In this document: positions 36,840 through 44,589 of the stretch, piece by piece
How the letters are laid out: every line of letters begins with the position of its first letter
Position numbering within the stretch: position 1 is the stretch's first letter
Origin: JAICTV01 sp035634055
GTDB lineage: Bacteria; Planctomycetota; Phycisphaerae; Tepidisphaerales; Tepidisphaeraceae
Reading direction: 5' to 3'
Assembly: GCA_035634055.1 (NCBI GenBank)
Contig: DASQDR010000144.1
Coordinates: 10,209 to 74,208 of the forward strand
Length of the DNA stretch: 64,000 nt
Notes under the pieces: generated by a model
Seen by the model: the letters and a program-made list of their open reading frames with translations, nothing else
The model's database searches: none
Told to the model about the DNA's origin: nothing
Made by a program: the position numbers and the translations under genes

Positions 36840-38696
36840 ATGCGGATCGCCCTGGCCCAGATCAACCCGACCGTCGGCGACCTTGCCGGCAACGTGCGCA
36901 AGCACCTCGACTTCATCGCCCGCGCCAAGGCGGACGGGGCGCAGCTCGTGGTCTTCCCCGAGATGTCGGTGCCGGGCTACCCGGCCAAGGATTTGCTGCT
37001 CAAGCCGGGCTTCATCGAGGACAATTTGCGGGCCGTGCGGATGATCGCGTCGCGCGTCAACGGCATCGAGGCGGTGGTCGGCTACGCCGAGCGCAACCCC
37101 GAGCCGATCGGCCGGCCGCTGCACAACGCCGTGGCGGTGCTGCGCGACGGCGCGGTCGCCAGCCGGCACTTTAAGACGCTGCTGCCGACCTACGACGTGT
37201 TCGACGAGAGCCGCTACTTCGAGCCCGGCCCCGCCGGCGAGCGCAACCAGCTCGTGCGCATCGGCGACGTGCGGGCGGGGCTGAGCATCTGCGAGGACCT
37301 CTGGAACGACGAGAAGTTCGTCACCCGCCGCCTCTACCACCAGAACCCGCTGGCCGACCTGCACACCGCCGGCGCGCGGGTGATGATCAACGCCAGCGCG
37401 TCTCCGTTCGTCGTCGGCAAGCACGACTTCCGCCTGAAGCTTTTCGGCGGTCAGGCGAAGCAGTTCGGCCGGCCGCTGGTCGTCGTCAACCAGGTGGGCG
37501 GCAACGATGAGCTGATCTTCGACGGCAACAGCGTGGCCTTCGACGCCGACGGGAGCCTGGTCGCGCAGGCGAAGGATTTCGAGGAAGACCTGGTTATCGT
37601 GGAACTGGGCGACAGCAGCGCGAATGACCGCGGCTCGAACGGGAGCGGCTCGAACGGGAGCGGCTTGGACGATCGTGGCTTGGGCGTCCCGCCCGAGCGC
37701 TCGCCGCGGAGCGGCCCGCCGCCGCAAGCGCTCGGGCAGGATGCCCAGGCCAGGAGGATTTCCGCGAGCGGCATCGAGTCCATGTACAAGGCACTGGTCC
37801 TCGGCCTGCGCGACTACGTGCGCAAGTGCGGGTTCAGCTCCGTCGTCCTCGGCCTGTCCGGCGGGATCGACTCGGCGCTGACGGCGGCGCTGGCGGTCGA
37901 CGCGCTCGGGCCGGACAAGGTCGTCGGCGTCGCGATGCCCAGCCGGTACAGCTCCGGCCACTCCGTCGAGGACGCGCGGCAGCTCGCGCTCAACCTCGGC
38001 ATCGCGTTCCATATCGTGCCGATCAAGTCGCCGCACGACGCGTATGAGGCGACGCTCGGGCCGCTGTTCTCACAGGATTCGCGCGACGCGCAGTCGCCGC
38101 TCGGGGACGACCTCACCGAGCAGAACATCCAGGCCCGCATCCGTGGCGCGACGCTGATGGCGTTCTCCAACCGCTACAACCACCTGCTGCTCACCACCGG
38201 CAACAAGAGCGAGATGTCGGTCGGCTACGCCACGCTCTACGGCGACATGTGCGGCGGGCTGGCGGTGATCAGCGACGTGCCGAAGACGACCGTGTGGGAA
38301 CTGAGCAAGTGGATCAACGCCCACGCGGGGCGCGAGCTGATCCCGACCAGCAGCATCACCAAGGTCCCGTCGGCCGAGCTGCGACCGAACCAGACCGACC
38401 AGGACTCGCTGCCGCCCTACCCGGTGCTCGACGCGATTTTGTACCGCTACGTGGAAGAGGAGAAGGGCGCCGCCGAGATCATCGGTGACGGCTTCGACCC
38501 GGCCACCGTGATGAAGGTGATCAAGCTGACCGACCGCAGCGAGTACAAGCGCCGCCAGGCCCCGCCCGGCCTGAAGGTGACCGGCCGAGCCTTCGGCTCC
38601 GGGCGTCGAATGCCCATCGCGCAGCGATACGAGCAGCAACTCCCCAAACACGGGGAGCCCGGCCCCGCCGGCGAGGCGGAACAGCGCGAGGTGTGA
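36840..38696 (+). CDS. nadE: Glutamine-dependent NAD+ synthetase
   Basis: 618 residues. The N-terminal nitrilase-type glutaminase has the triad Glu41 (VVFPEMSVPGY), Lys112 (RHFKTLLPTYDVFDE) and Cys151 (LSICEDLWND). The C-terminal ATP-pyrophosphatase domain begins about residue 330 with LGLSGGIDSALTAAL and has TTGNKSEMSVGYATLYGDM. It converts deamido-NAD plus ammonia from glutamine to NAD. Oddity: residues about 259-307, the inter-domain linker, are encoded by a tandem 15-bp repeat (NGSGSNGSG) plus a palindromic family A repeat (GLGVPPERSPRSGPPPQALG). Both domains look intact, so the insertion appears tolerated. Confidence 0.95.
   Translation: MRIALAQINPTVGDLAGNVRKHLDFIARAKADGAQLVVFPEMSVPGYPAKDLLLKPGFIEDNLRAVRMIASRVNGIEAVVGYAERNPEPIGRPLHNAVAVLRDGAVASRHFKTLLPTYDVFDESRYFEPGPAGERNQLVRIGDVRAGLSICEDLWNDEKFVTRRLYHQNPLADLHTAGARVMINASASPFVVGKHDFRLKLFGGQAKQFGRPLVVVNQVGGNDELIFDGNSVAFDADGSLVAQAKDFEEDLVIVELGDSSANDRGSNGSGSNGSGLDDRGLGVPPERSPRSGPPPQALGQDAQARRISASGIESMYKALVLGLRDYVRKCGFSSVVLGLSGGIDSALTAALAVDALGPDKVVGVAMPSRYSSGHSVEDARQLALNLGIAFHIVPIKSPHDAYEATLGPLFSQDSRDAQSPLGDDLTEQNIQARIRGATLMAFSNRYNHLLLTTGNKSEMSVGYATLYGDMCGGLAVISDVPKTTVWELSKWINAHAGRELIPTSSITKVPSAELRPNQTDQDSLPPYPVLDAILYRYVEEEKGAAEIIGDGFDPATVMKVIKLTDRSEYKRRQAPPGLKVTGRAFGSGRRMPIAQRYEQQLPKHGEPGPAGEAEQREV
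37674..37751. repeat. Family A inverted repeat inside nadE
   Basis: CGTGGCTTGGGCG at 37674 faces GCTCGGGCAGGATGCCCAGG (to about 37748). The arms are imperfectly complementary and lie in frame between the two enzyme domains. A tandem CGGCTCGAACGGGAG unit precedes it at 37631-37665. Confidence 0.8.
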
Positions 38697-38792
38697 CTCG
38701 CAGTCTGACGGAGCGGTCGCGCTCCAGCGATCCCGCGGCATGGGTGGTCAACCCGAGTGCGCGACGCGATCGCGTTTTGCGGATGTTCAGAC

Positions 38793-38811
38793 ACGGGTTT
38801 TGAAAACCCGT
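38793..38811. terminator. Perfect ACGGGTTTT palindrome between convergent genes
   Basis: ACGGGTTTT (38793-38801), one G, then AAAACCCGT (38803-38811). The stem with T/A-rich inner part could stop transcription from both nadE and the minus-strand gene at 38847-39473. The same motif is a known dispersed repeat type, so a repeat origin is equally possible. Confidence 0.5.
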
Positions 38812-38846
38812 ACCACGGCGGGCGGCTAAGCGTCCAGCAGCACCGG

Positions 38847-39473
38847 TCACCCGTTCTGCTGCCGCAGCACCAGCACGTACGCCAGCGCCGAGAGCGACCC
38901 CGCGAACGCCACCAGCGACAGCACGCTCACCCCCATCCGCACCTTGACGCCCGCGTCGATCACCGGCGCGTTGAGCCAGGCCAGCGAGCGGAGCACCGGC
39001 GGGAGCGGGTCTTCCTCCAGCGGCGCGATCAGCGTCTGCCGCGGCTCGTCGCGCACGCTCTCCTCGATGTCGTCCGGCCGGCGGCGCATCACCAGCACCG
39101 GCTCGGCCAGCTCGAACAGCGGCTGAGGTTCCGGCAGCGGGTTGTCGAACGGCGACTCGCGCGGCGGCGGCGGATCGACGGGCTTGCCCTGGCGGATCTC
39201 CTCGAACAGTTGGTCGAGCTGTGCCGCCAGTTCCTCCACCGGCGTCTCGGCGTCGCGCCGCGGCGACGGCTTCAGCGCCGCCGACGAAGATGACGACGTC
39301 GCCGCCGGCGCGTGCGGCACCTCGGCCGGCTGCCAGTTGGCGTCGGGCGCCAGCAGGCGGGCGATCTCCTCGCCGGCAAGCTGCGAGATCAGGTCGTCCG
39401 GGTTGGTGTTGTCCAGGGAAAGATCGTCCGAGCGATCGAGCGGATCGGGAAGATCCGCGGGAGAATTAGCCAT
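38847..39473 (-). CDS. Single-pass membrane protein, unknown function
   Basis: 208 residues from ATG 39473 (MANSPADLPDPLDRSDDLSL). The first 150 residues are acidic, Pro/Ser-rich and probably disordered, with one helical stretch (EELAAQLDQLFEEIRQGK). The only membrane helix is at the C-terminus (GVSVLSLVAFAGSLSALAYV), so it is probably tail-anchored with a cytosolic domain. Family not recognised. Confidence 0.6.
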   Translation of the reverse strand: MANSPADLPDPLDRSDDLSLDNTNPDDLISQLAGEEIARLLAPDANWQPAEVPHAPAATSSSSSAALKPSPRRDAETPVEELAAQLDQLFEEIRQGKPVDPPPPRESPFDNPLPEPQPLFELAEPVLVMRRRPDDIEESVRDEPRQTLIAPLEEDPLPPVLRSLAWLNAPVIDAGVKVRMGVSVLSLVAFAGSLSALAYVLVLRQQNG

Positions 39474-39888
39474 CGCGCGACTCCTTTCGCACGCACTTCT
39501 GCAACCGGCGCGTCCTGCCCGGCCGGGCGGGATGCTAGCGTTGCCGCGCGCGGGTCGCAATGAAATCCAAGGCAAAACGGCGAAGAATATCCGCCTCGCT
39601 CGCCCCGCCCCTAACGCGCAAGCGGGCATGGGCGAGCGCCCCGAGCCTTGCGCCAGCGCGAATCATGACGCACATTGCCCTCCCTCTCCCGGTACGCCGG
39701 GAGAGGGCAGGGTGAGGGCCACGCGCGATCGGCGCAGTTCCGCAGAGCCGCGGTCGCAGCGCCCAAGCCCTGACCCAACCTCTCCCGGCGTACCGGGAGA
39801 GGAGCAGGAGCGGGCGGCCCGTGTGTCGCGAGCGCGGCGGTGTTCGCGCAGCCGCGCCGGCGTGCCGCCGCCGTGTTACCATTCTCAC
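39474..39888. other. Divergent intergenic region with palindromic repeats
   Basis: Contains a palindromic repeat pair (separate entry) and no supported gene. The rsmE start is preceded by TTACCATTCTCAC, where TACCAT might be a -10 close to the GTG. Confidence 0.45.
39677..39804. repeat. Pair of CTCTCCCGG palindromes in opposite orientation
   Basis: CCTCTCCCGGTACGCCGGGAGAGG lies near 39683-39706, here cited by its cores CCTCTCCCGG and CCGGGAGAGG. Its exact reverse complement, with core GGCGTACC, lies near 39779-39802. Each is a hairpin and together they form an inverted pair. Confidence 0.8.
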
Positions 39889-40692
39889 GTGCTTCGACGC
39901 GTCCACACGCAGGTCCTGCGCACCGGCGAGCTCACGCTCGATCCGGCGGCCGCGCGACATCTCCGCAACGTGCTCCGGCTCAGCGTCGATGACGTGATCG
40001 AGGTCTTCGACGACGACGGCGCCGTCGCGCGCGCTCACGTGCTGGCAATTGAGCCGGAGGTGATCGTCCACGTTCACGACATCACGCCACCCGACGCTGG
40101 CGCGCCGGAGCTGACGGTGGCGTCGGCGGTGCCCAAGGGTGAGCGGGCGGACTGGATGGTCGAGAAGCTGAGCGAGCTGGGCGTCGCGCGGTTCGTGCCG
40201 CTGTCCGCCGCCCGGAGCGTGGTGCTGCCGGAGGGGAAGAACAAGCGTGAGCGCTGGGCCCGCATCGCCACCGAGTCCGCCAAGCAATCCCGCCGGCGCG
40301 GGGTGATGCGGATCGAGCCGCTGACGTCGGTGGACGATCTGCTTCGCGCTGCCCGCAGCGGCCCGGGCGGCAGCGCGGCCAGCGGCGCGGGCCGCGATGC
40401 GGGCGTCGGTGCCGGCGACGCGGGCGACGCCGCGTATTACCTTTCCACCGCCGCCGATGCCGTACCCATCGCCCGGGCGCTGCTTGCGACGCCGTCGCCC
40501 GCGCCGGCACGAGTCACGCTGCTCATCGGGCCCGAGGGCGGGTGGACGGACGCGGAGATCGACGGCTTCGCCCGCGCCGGCTTCGCCGGGCTGAAGCTGA
40601 CCGAGACGGTGTTGCGCGTCGAGACCGCGGCAATCGCGGCGGCGGCGGTGGTGGCGACGCTGCTCGCTTCCAATCGACCGGCCGCTCCCTAG
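39889..40692 (+). CDS. rsmE: 16S rRNA m3U1498 methyltransferase RsmE
   Basis: 267 residues from GTG 39889 (VLRRVHTQVLRTGELTLDPA). An N-terminal PUA-like domain (HLRNVLRLSVDDVIEVFDDD) is followed by the SPOUT fold. SAM-binding knot motifs are LLIGPEGGWTDAEIDGF and LKLTETVLRVETAAIAAAA. It methylates U1498 of 16S rRNA. A Gly/Ala-rich insert (GGSAASGAGRDAGVGAGDAG) lies near residue 160. No Shine-Dalgarno is present. Followed 17 bp later by queD. Confidence 0.93.
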   Translation: MLRRVHTQVLRTGELTLDPAAARHLRNVLRLSVDDVIEVFDDDGAVARAHVLAIEPEVIVHVHDITPPDAGAPELTVASAVPKGERADWMVEKLSELGVARFVPLSAARSVVLPEGKNKRERWARIATESAKQSRRRGVMRIEPLTSVDDLLRAARSGPGGSAASGAGRDAGVGAGDAGDAAYYLSTAADAVPIARALLATPSPAPARVTLLIGPEGGWTDAEIDGFARAGFAGLKLTETVLRVETAAIAAAAVVATLLASNRPAAP

Positions 40693-40709
40693 AATCCGCC
40701 GGGACCACC

Positions 40710-41072
40710 ATGCACGTTCGCCTGACCAAGACCTTCCGGTTCGAAGCCGCCCACGCCCTGCCCACCTTCGGCCCCGACCACAAGTGCCGCCGGCTGCACG
40801 GGCACTCGTTCCGGTTCGACGTGATCGTGGAGGGAGAGGTCGACCCGGCGAAGGGTTATCTGGTCGATTACGGCGACATCAAGCGGGCCGCCGACCCGTT
40901 GGTGAAGCGGCTGGACCACTACTACCTCAACGAGATTGAAGGTCTGGCCAACCCGACGAGCGAGGTCATCGCGAAATGGCTTTTCGACCGCCTGAAGCCG
41001 GCCCTCCCGCAGCTTTCGGCCATTATTGTCCATGAAACCTGCACGTCCTCGTGCGAGTACCGCGGCCGCTGA
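40710..41072 (+). CDS. queD: 6-carboxytetrahydropterin synthase QueD
   Basis: 120 residues from ATG 40710 (MHVRLTKTFRFEAAHALPTF). Zinc ligands are in EAAHAL and RLHGHSFRF; the catalytic Cys is in HKCRRLHGHS; the Asp-His pair is in VKRLDHYYLNE and VHETCTSSCEY. It converts dihydroneopterin triphosphate to 6-carboxytetrahydropterin in queuosine biosynthesis. A TAGAAT at 40690-40695 could be a -10, though cotranscription with rsmE is also likely. Last gene before the BMC operon. Confidence 0.94.
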   Translation: MHVRLTKTFRFEAAHALPTFGPDHKCRRLHGHSFRFDVIVEGEVDPAKGYLVDYGDIKRAADPLVKRLDHYYLNEIEGLANPTSEVIAKWLFDRLKPALPQLSAIIVHETCTSSCEYRGR

Positions 41073-41126
41073 AGTCCCCCGTCGAGCGCCTTGATGCCCG
41101 CAAAGCGATGGCCCGTGCAATTTTTC

Positions 41127-41155
41127 TTGAACAAGTTTGACAAATTCTGCATAAT
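41127..41155 (+). promoter_or_regulatory. Promoter of the BMC operon
   Basis: TTGAAC (41127-41132), a 17-bp spacer and CATAAT (41150-41155), in an A/T-rich island unique in this GC-rich neighbourhood, 30 bp before pduL. The pduL Shine-Dalgarno AAGGGAG is at 41175-41181. An alternative -35, TTGACA at 41137, has poor spacing. Confidence 0.6.
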
Positions 41156-41170
41156 GTTGGAAGATTCTGC
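41144..41170 (+). promoter_or_regulatory. Direct-repeat operator candidate (ATTCTGC x2)
   Basis: ATTCTGC occurs at 41144-41150 and 41164-41170, start-to-start 20 bp (about two helical turns), overlapping the -10 and the transcription start. Directly repeated sites suit a DeoR-family repressor, and a deoR-type gene ends this operon. Binding is inferred. Confidence 0.4.
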
Positions 41171-41184
41171 CAGAAAGGGAGCAG

Positions 41185-41904
41185 ATGATTGCAGAAGCAT
41201 CCCGCGCGCTTGATCGGAAAGAGGTCGAGCAGCTCGTCCGCGAAGTATTGACTCAGAAGCTCCGCGGGCAGGTGACGCCGCCGCCTTCGCGGGAGCGGCA
41301 CGCCGCGTTCGCCGGCGGGCCGGGCGGGCCGCCGCACCCGTTGGTGGTGAACGTGTCGGCCCGGCACATGCACGTCACGCCCGAGCACCTGGAGATCCTC
41401 TTCGGCAAGGGGGCTAAGCTCACCAAGCTCAAGGACCTTTACCAACAAGGGGAGTTCGCCAGCGAGCAGCGGGTGACAATCGTCGGCCCGCGGCAGCGCA
41501 TCATCCCCGACGTCCGCATCCTCGGCCCGGTCCGCGACTACACGCAGATCGAGCTCAGCTACACCGACGGCATCTACCTCGGCGTCGACCTGCCGCTGCG
41601 CATCAGCGGCAACCACGAGAACACGCCCGGCGTCACCCTCATGGGCCCCAAGGGCGCGCTCACGATCGATAAGGGCGTCATCCGGGCCGAGCGCCACGCC
41701 CACATGTCCACCGAGGACATGAACTACTACGGTGTGCGCGACGGGGACTACATGAAGCTCCGCATCGACGGCCCGTGCGGGCTGACCTTCGACCGCGTGA
41801 AGGTCCGCTACCACCCGAAGGTGGTCCTCGAGGTGCACATCGACACCGACGAGGGCAACGCCTGCGACCTGGAATCGGCGACGCACATGGAATTGATCAG
41901 GTGA
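41185..41904 (+). CDS. pduL: BMC phosphotransacylase PduL
   Basis: 239 residues. An N-terminal amphipathic encapsulation-type helix (ASRALDRKEVEQLVREVLTQ, then KLRGQ) is joined by a Pro/Gly linker to the tandem PTAC barrels. Zinc/phosphate residues are in VNVSARHMHVTPEHLEILFG, AERHAHMSTEDMNYYGV and HIDTDEGNACDLES. PduL swaps CoA for phosphate on acyl-CoA inside the shell, recycling CoA for the aldehyde dehydrogenase and giving acyl-phosphate to acetate kinase. First gene of the operon, directly behind the operon promoter. Confidence 0.95.
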   Translation: MIAEASRALDRKEVEQLVREVLTQKLRGQVTPPPSRERHAAFAGGPGGPPHPLVVNVSARHMHVTPEHLEILFGKGAKLTKLKDLYQQGEFASEQRVTIVGPRQRIIPDVRILGPVRDYTQIELSYTDGIYLGVDLPLRISGNHENTPGVTLMGPKGALTIDKGVIRAERHAHMSTEDMNYYGVRDGDYMKLRIDGPCGLTFDRVKVRYHPKVVLEVHIDTDEGNACDLESATHMELIR

Positions 41905-41906
41905 GG

Positions 41907-42034
41907 AGAGAGTTGCCAGTTGCCCGTTGTCAGTTGCCAGTAAAAGGCGCCGCACCGGCAACGAACAACTGACCCCTCTGCTCCTCCGCTGGCAACTGAC
42001 CACTGACAACTGGCCACTGACAACTGGCAACTCT
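41907..42034. repeat. BMC hairpin 1 (AGTTGCCAGTTG type)
   Basis: Left arm AGAGTTGCCAGTTG...GTTGTCAGTTGCCAG (41908-41940); right arm CTGGCAACTGACCACTGACA onward to CAACTGGCAACTCT (41989-42034). It fills the whole gap between pduL and the first BMC-H gene and leaves only the ribosome site (AAAGGAAG) free. A related element is at 44024-44138. Confidence 0.85.
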
Positions 42035-42048
42035 GAAAGGAAGCAATC

Positions 42049-42378
42049 ATGCCTCAAGAAGCTCTAGGCCTTCTCGAATGCAAGGGACTCGTCGCCCTCA
42101 TCGAGGGCAGCGACGCGATGCTCAAGGCGGCCAACGTCGAGATGATGGGCTGGGACAAGGCCGGCAGCGGCATGGTCACGGCGTTCGTGCGCGGGGACGT
42201 CGCGGCGGTGAAGGCCGCCCTTGACGCCGGCGCCGAGGCGGCCGGGCGCGTCGGGCAGGTCATCTCCGTCCACGTCATCCCGCGCCCGCACGACGAACTG
42301 GGCGGGATGATGCCGAAGAAGAAGGTCGCCGCCCCCGCCGGCGACCGCGGCGGCGTCGCGACGGGCGCGCGCAAGTAA
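42049..42378 (+). CDS. BMC-H shell protein (hexamer) 1
   Basis: 109 residues, single Pfam-BMC fold: EALGLLECKGLVALIEGSDA, MLKAANVEMMGWDKAGSGMV, VRGDVAAVKAALDAGAEAAG and VISVHVIPRPHDEL. The pore loop reads KAGSG, giving a small polar pore. A Lys/Ala-rich C-terminal tail of about 20 residues (KKKVAAPAGDRGGVATGARK) extends beyond the domain. It forms hexagonal facets of the microcompartment. Lies between hairpin repeats 1 and 2. Good Shine-Dalgarno AAAGGAAG. Confidence 0.95.
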   Translation: MPQEALGLLECKGLVALIEGSDAMLKAANVEMMGWDKAGSGMVTAFVRGDVAAVKAALDAGAEAAGRVGQVISVHVIPRPHDELGGMMPKKKVAAPAGDRGGVATGARK

Positions 42379-42387
42379 CGCGGAAGA

Positions 42388-42463
42388 AACCGCGGATAAA
42401 CGCGCTTCAACGCAGATAGGGACAAACGCAATCATCCGCGTTTATCCGCGTTCATCTGCGGTT
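42388..42463. repeat. BMC hairpin 2 (CCGCGGATAAACGCG type)
   Basis: AACCGCGGATAAACGCGCTT at 42388 faces ATCCGCGTTCATCTGCGGTT ending at 42463. It separates BMC-H 1 and BMC-H 2. Related copy at 49145-49223. Confidence 0.85.
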
Positions 42464-42486
42464 CCAACCAAAATTCGGAGACTGCA

Positions 42487-42813
42487 ATGGCAAGCACTGA
42501 TGGAAACGGCGGCAACGGCTCGTACGGCAGCGCGCTCGGACTGGTCGAGACCAAGGGTTGGGTCGGCCTCGTCGAAGCGACCGATGCGATGTGCAAAGCG
42601 GCCAACGTCGAGGTGGTCAAGACCATCCAGATCGGCGGCGCGTTCGTGACCACGATCGTCCGCGGCGACGTCGGCTCGGTCCGCGCGGCGGTGGACGCCG
42701 GCTCCGAAGCCGCCGGCCGCGTCGGCGAACTCGTCGCCAGCCACGTCATTGCCCGCCCGCACCCGGATCTGCTAGCGGGCTACGGCGCGGGTGGAAGCGG
42801 CGGGTCACTGTAG
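42487..42813 (+). CDS. BMC-H shell protein (hexamer) 2
   Basis: 108 residues: a Gly/Asn leader (ASTDGNGGNGSYGS) then ALGLVETKGWVGLVEATDAM, CKAANVEVVKTIQIGGAFVT, RGDVGSVRAAVDAGSEAAGR and VASHVIARPHPDLL. The pore loop is QIGGA rather than GSG, so its pore chemistry differs from hexamers 1 and 3. Forms shell facets. Preceded by the ribosome site CGGAG and bracketed by hairpins 2 and 3. Confidence 0.95.
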   Translation: MASTDGNGGNGSYGSALGLVETKGWVGLVEATDAMCKAANVEVVKTIQIGGAFVTTIVRGDVGSVRAAVDAGSEAAGRVGELVASHVIARPHPDLLAGYGAGGSGGSL

Positions 42814-42814
42814 G

Positions 42815-42900
42815 AAATGCTGAACGGTGAATGCTGAATGCTGAACGGCGGATGCTTGCCGAGCATTTCATTCATCATTCAGCATTCATCGTTCAGCATT
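42815..42900. repeat. BMC hairpin 3 (AATGCTGAA type)
   Basis: AATGCTGAACGGTGAATGCT at 42816 and further TGAATGCTGAA units face CATTCAGCATTCATCGTTCA to GCATT at 42900. It separates BMC-H 2 from ackA. Confidence 0.85.
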
Positions 42901-42908
42901 AGCTTCCC

Positions 42909-44039
42909 ATGCTCGTCCTCGTCGCCAACCTCGGCTCGACTTCCTTCAAGTTCAAGCTCCTGGACATGGAGCGGAACGGCGGCGAGGTCGCGCGCGGTGG
43001 GTACGAGCGGATTGGGCAGCCGGGCGCCCCGCACGCGTCGCACGGCGACGTGATCGACGAGATCCTCAAACAGTGCGGCGGCGCGCCCGACGCCATCGGC
43101 TTCAAGGCGGTCCACGGCGGGCCGATCTCGGGGGCGGTGCGGGTGACCGACGACGTCATCGCCACCATGGAGCAGTTCGCCGACGTCGCGCCGGCGCACA
43201 ACCCGCCCTACGTCGCGGCCATGCGCGCGTTCCGCGCCAAGCTGCCGGCGGTGCCGCAGGTGGCGGCGTTTGAGACGGCGTTCCACCAGACCATCCCGCC
43301 CGCGCGGCAGGTGTATGCGATCCCGCACGAGTGGACCGAAAAGCTCGGCATCCGACGCTACGGCTTCCACGGCGCGTCGCACCGCTACATCGCGACGCGC
43401 GTGGCCGAATTGGTCGGGCGCGAAAAGGCGCGGCGGGTGATCTCGTGCCACCTCGGCGGATCGTCCAGCGTGACGGCGATTGAGAACGGAAAGAGCGTCG
43501 CCACCAGCATGGGCCTGACGCCGCAGACCGGGCTGCCGCAGAACAACCGCGTCGGCGACTTCGACACCTTCGCGCTCCAGCGCCTGCTCAAGCAGGGGCT
43601 GAGCGTTGACGACGTGCTGAAGAAGCTCGGCAAGGAGTCCGGCCTGCTCGGCATCAGCGGCGTGTCGAACGACATGCGCGACATCGAGAAGGCGGCCGGC
43701 GAGGGCAACGCGCGGGCGCGGCTGGCGATCGACGCCTTCGTCGAGAGCTGCCGGAGCTACATCGGGCAGTTCCTCGTCGCTTTGGGCGGGTGCGACGTGC
43801 TCGCCTTCACCGGGGGCATCGGCGAGAACGGCGCCGCCATCCGCGAAGCGATCTGCCGCAACCTCAACTGGGCCGGCATCGTCCTGGACCCGAACAAGAA
43901 CCACGTGCGCGGCAAGGAAGAAAAGATCAGCGCCGCCGAGTCCGGCGCGGAAATCTGGATCGTCGCGACCAACGAAGAACTGATCGTGGCCCGGCAGACG
44001 GTGGATGTTCTGGAGAAGGAAAGTGTTGCCAGTTGTTAG
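42909..44039 (+). CDS. ackA: Acetate kinase family (probable lactate/propionate kinase of the BMC)
   Basis: 376 residues, slightly shorter than the usual 400. ASKHA motifs: LVLVANLGSTSFKFKLLDME, FETAFHQTIPPARQVYAIPH, GIRRYGFHGASHRYIATRVA, ISCHLGGSSSVTAIENGKSV and DVLAFTGGIGENGAAIREAI. It takes the acyl-phosphate made by PduL and makes ATP plus the acid. The stop codon and last four residues (VASC) lie inside the following GTTGCCAGTTG repeat, so the natural C-terminus was probably altered by repeat insertion. Confidence 0.94.
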   Translation: MLVLVANLGSTSFKFKLLDMERNGGEVARGGYERIGQPGAPHASHGDVIDEILKQCGGAPDAIGFKAVHGGPISGAVRVTDDVIATMEQFADVAPAHNPPYVAAMRAFRAKLPAVPQVAAFETAFHQTIPPARQVYAIPHEWTEKLGIRRYGFHGASHRYIATRVAELVGREKARRVISCHLGGSSSVTAIENGKSVATSMGLTPQTGLPQNNRVGDFDTFALQRLLKQGLSVDDVLKKLGKESGLLGISGVSNDMRDIEKAAGEGNARARLAIDAFVESCRSYIGQFLVALGGCDVLAFTGGIGENGAAIREAICRNLNWAGIVLDPNKNHVRGKEEKISAAESGAEIWIVATNEELIVARQTVDVLEKESVASC

Positions 44040-44138
44040 TTGTTAGTTGCCAGCAAAGGCGCGGATGCCTCGTCCTCACTGGCAACTGACAACTGGCAAC
44101 TGGCAAACCTTCCCCTGGCAACTGACAACTGGCAACTC
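44024..44138. repeat. BMC hairpin 4 (AGTTGCCAGTTG type, second copy)
   Basis: The left arm GTTGCCAGTTGTTAGTTG... begins within the last codons of ackA. The right arm has two copies of CTGGCAACTGACAACTGGCA and ends at 44138. It separates ackA from BMC-H 3. Confidence 0.85.
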
Positions 44139-44150
44139 TTAAGGAGTCCA

Positions 44151-44420
44151 ATGGCAAACGGTGAAGCAATCGGACTGATCGAAACGAAGGGGATCGTCGC
44201 GGCCATCGAGGCGTGCGACGCGGCGCTGAAGGCGGCGAACGTGACCTTCGTCGAGCAGCACAAGGTCGGCAGCGGCCTGGTCGCCGTCACCTTCCGCGGG
44301 GACGTGGCGGCGGTCCGGGCGGCGGTGGACGCCGGCGCCGAGGCCGGCGGACGCGTCGGCGAGATCGTCTCCGTCCACGTCATCGCCCGCCCCCACTCCG
44401 ACGTGGCGAAGATGGGATGA
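44151..44420 (+). CDS. BMC-H shell protein (hexamer) 3
   Basis: 89 residues from ATG 44151 with Shine-Dalgarno AAGGAG. Compact canonical BMC domain: ANGEAIGLIETKGIVAAIEA, CDAALKAANVTFVEQHKVGS, GLVAVTFRGDVAAVRAAVDA and VSVHVIARPHSDVAKMG. The pore loop is KVGSG. It is the shortest hexamer, with no tail, and the likely main facet tile. Upstream codons are only translated repeat. Flanked by hairpins 4 and 5. Confidence 0.95.
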   Translation: MANGEAIGLIETKGIVAAIEACDAALKAANVTFVEQHKVGSGLVAVTFRGDVAAVRAAVDAGAEAGGRVGEIVSVHVIARPHSDVAKMG

Positions 44421-44441
44421 AGCGCGGTGAGGTGAATCGCG

Positions 44442-44561
44442 AAATCCGAATGACGAAATCAGAATGACGAGTCAAATCCGAAGCCCGAACCAGCGAGGGC
44501 TTGCGATCGCGGCTTCGTCATTCGTGCTTGCTTCGTCATTCTGATTTCGTCACTCGGATTT
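44442..44561. repeat. BMC hairpin 5 (AAATCCGAATGACGAAATC type)
   Basis: AAATCCGAATGACGAAATCA and GAATGACGAG at 44442 onward face GCTTCGTCATTCTGATTTCG and TCACTCGGATTT ending at 44561. Separates BMC-H 3 from the first pentamer gene. Confidence 0.85.
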
Positions 44562-44589
44562 GCTCGTAGCGGAATTTCCCCGGAGCCCC

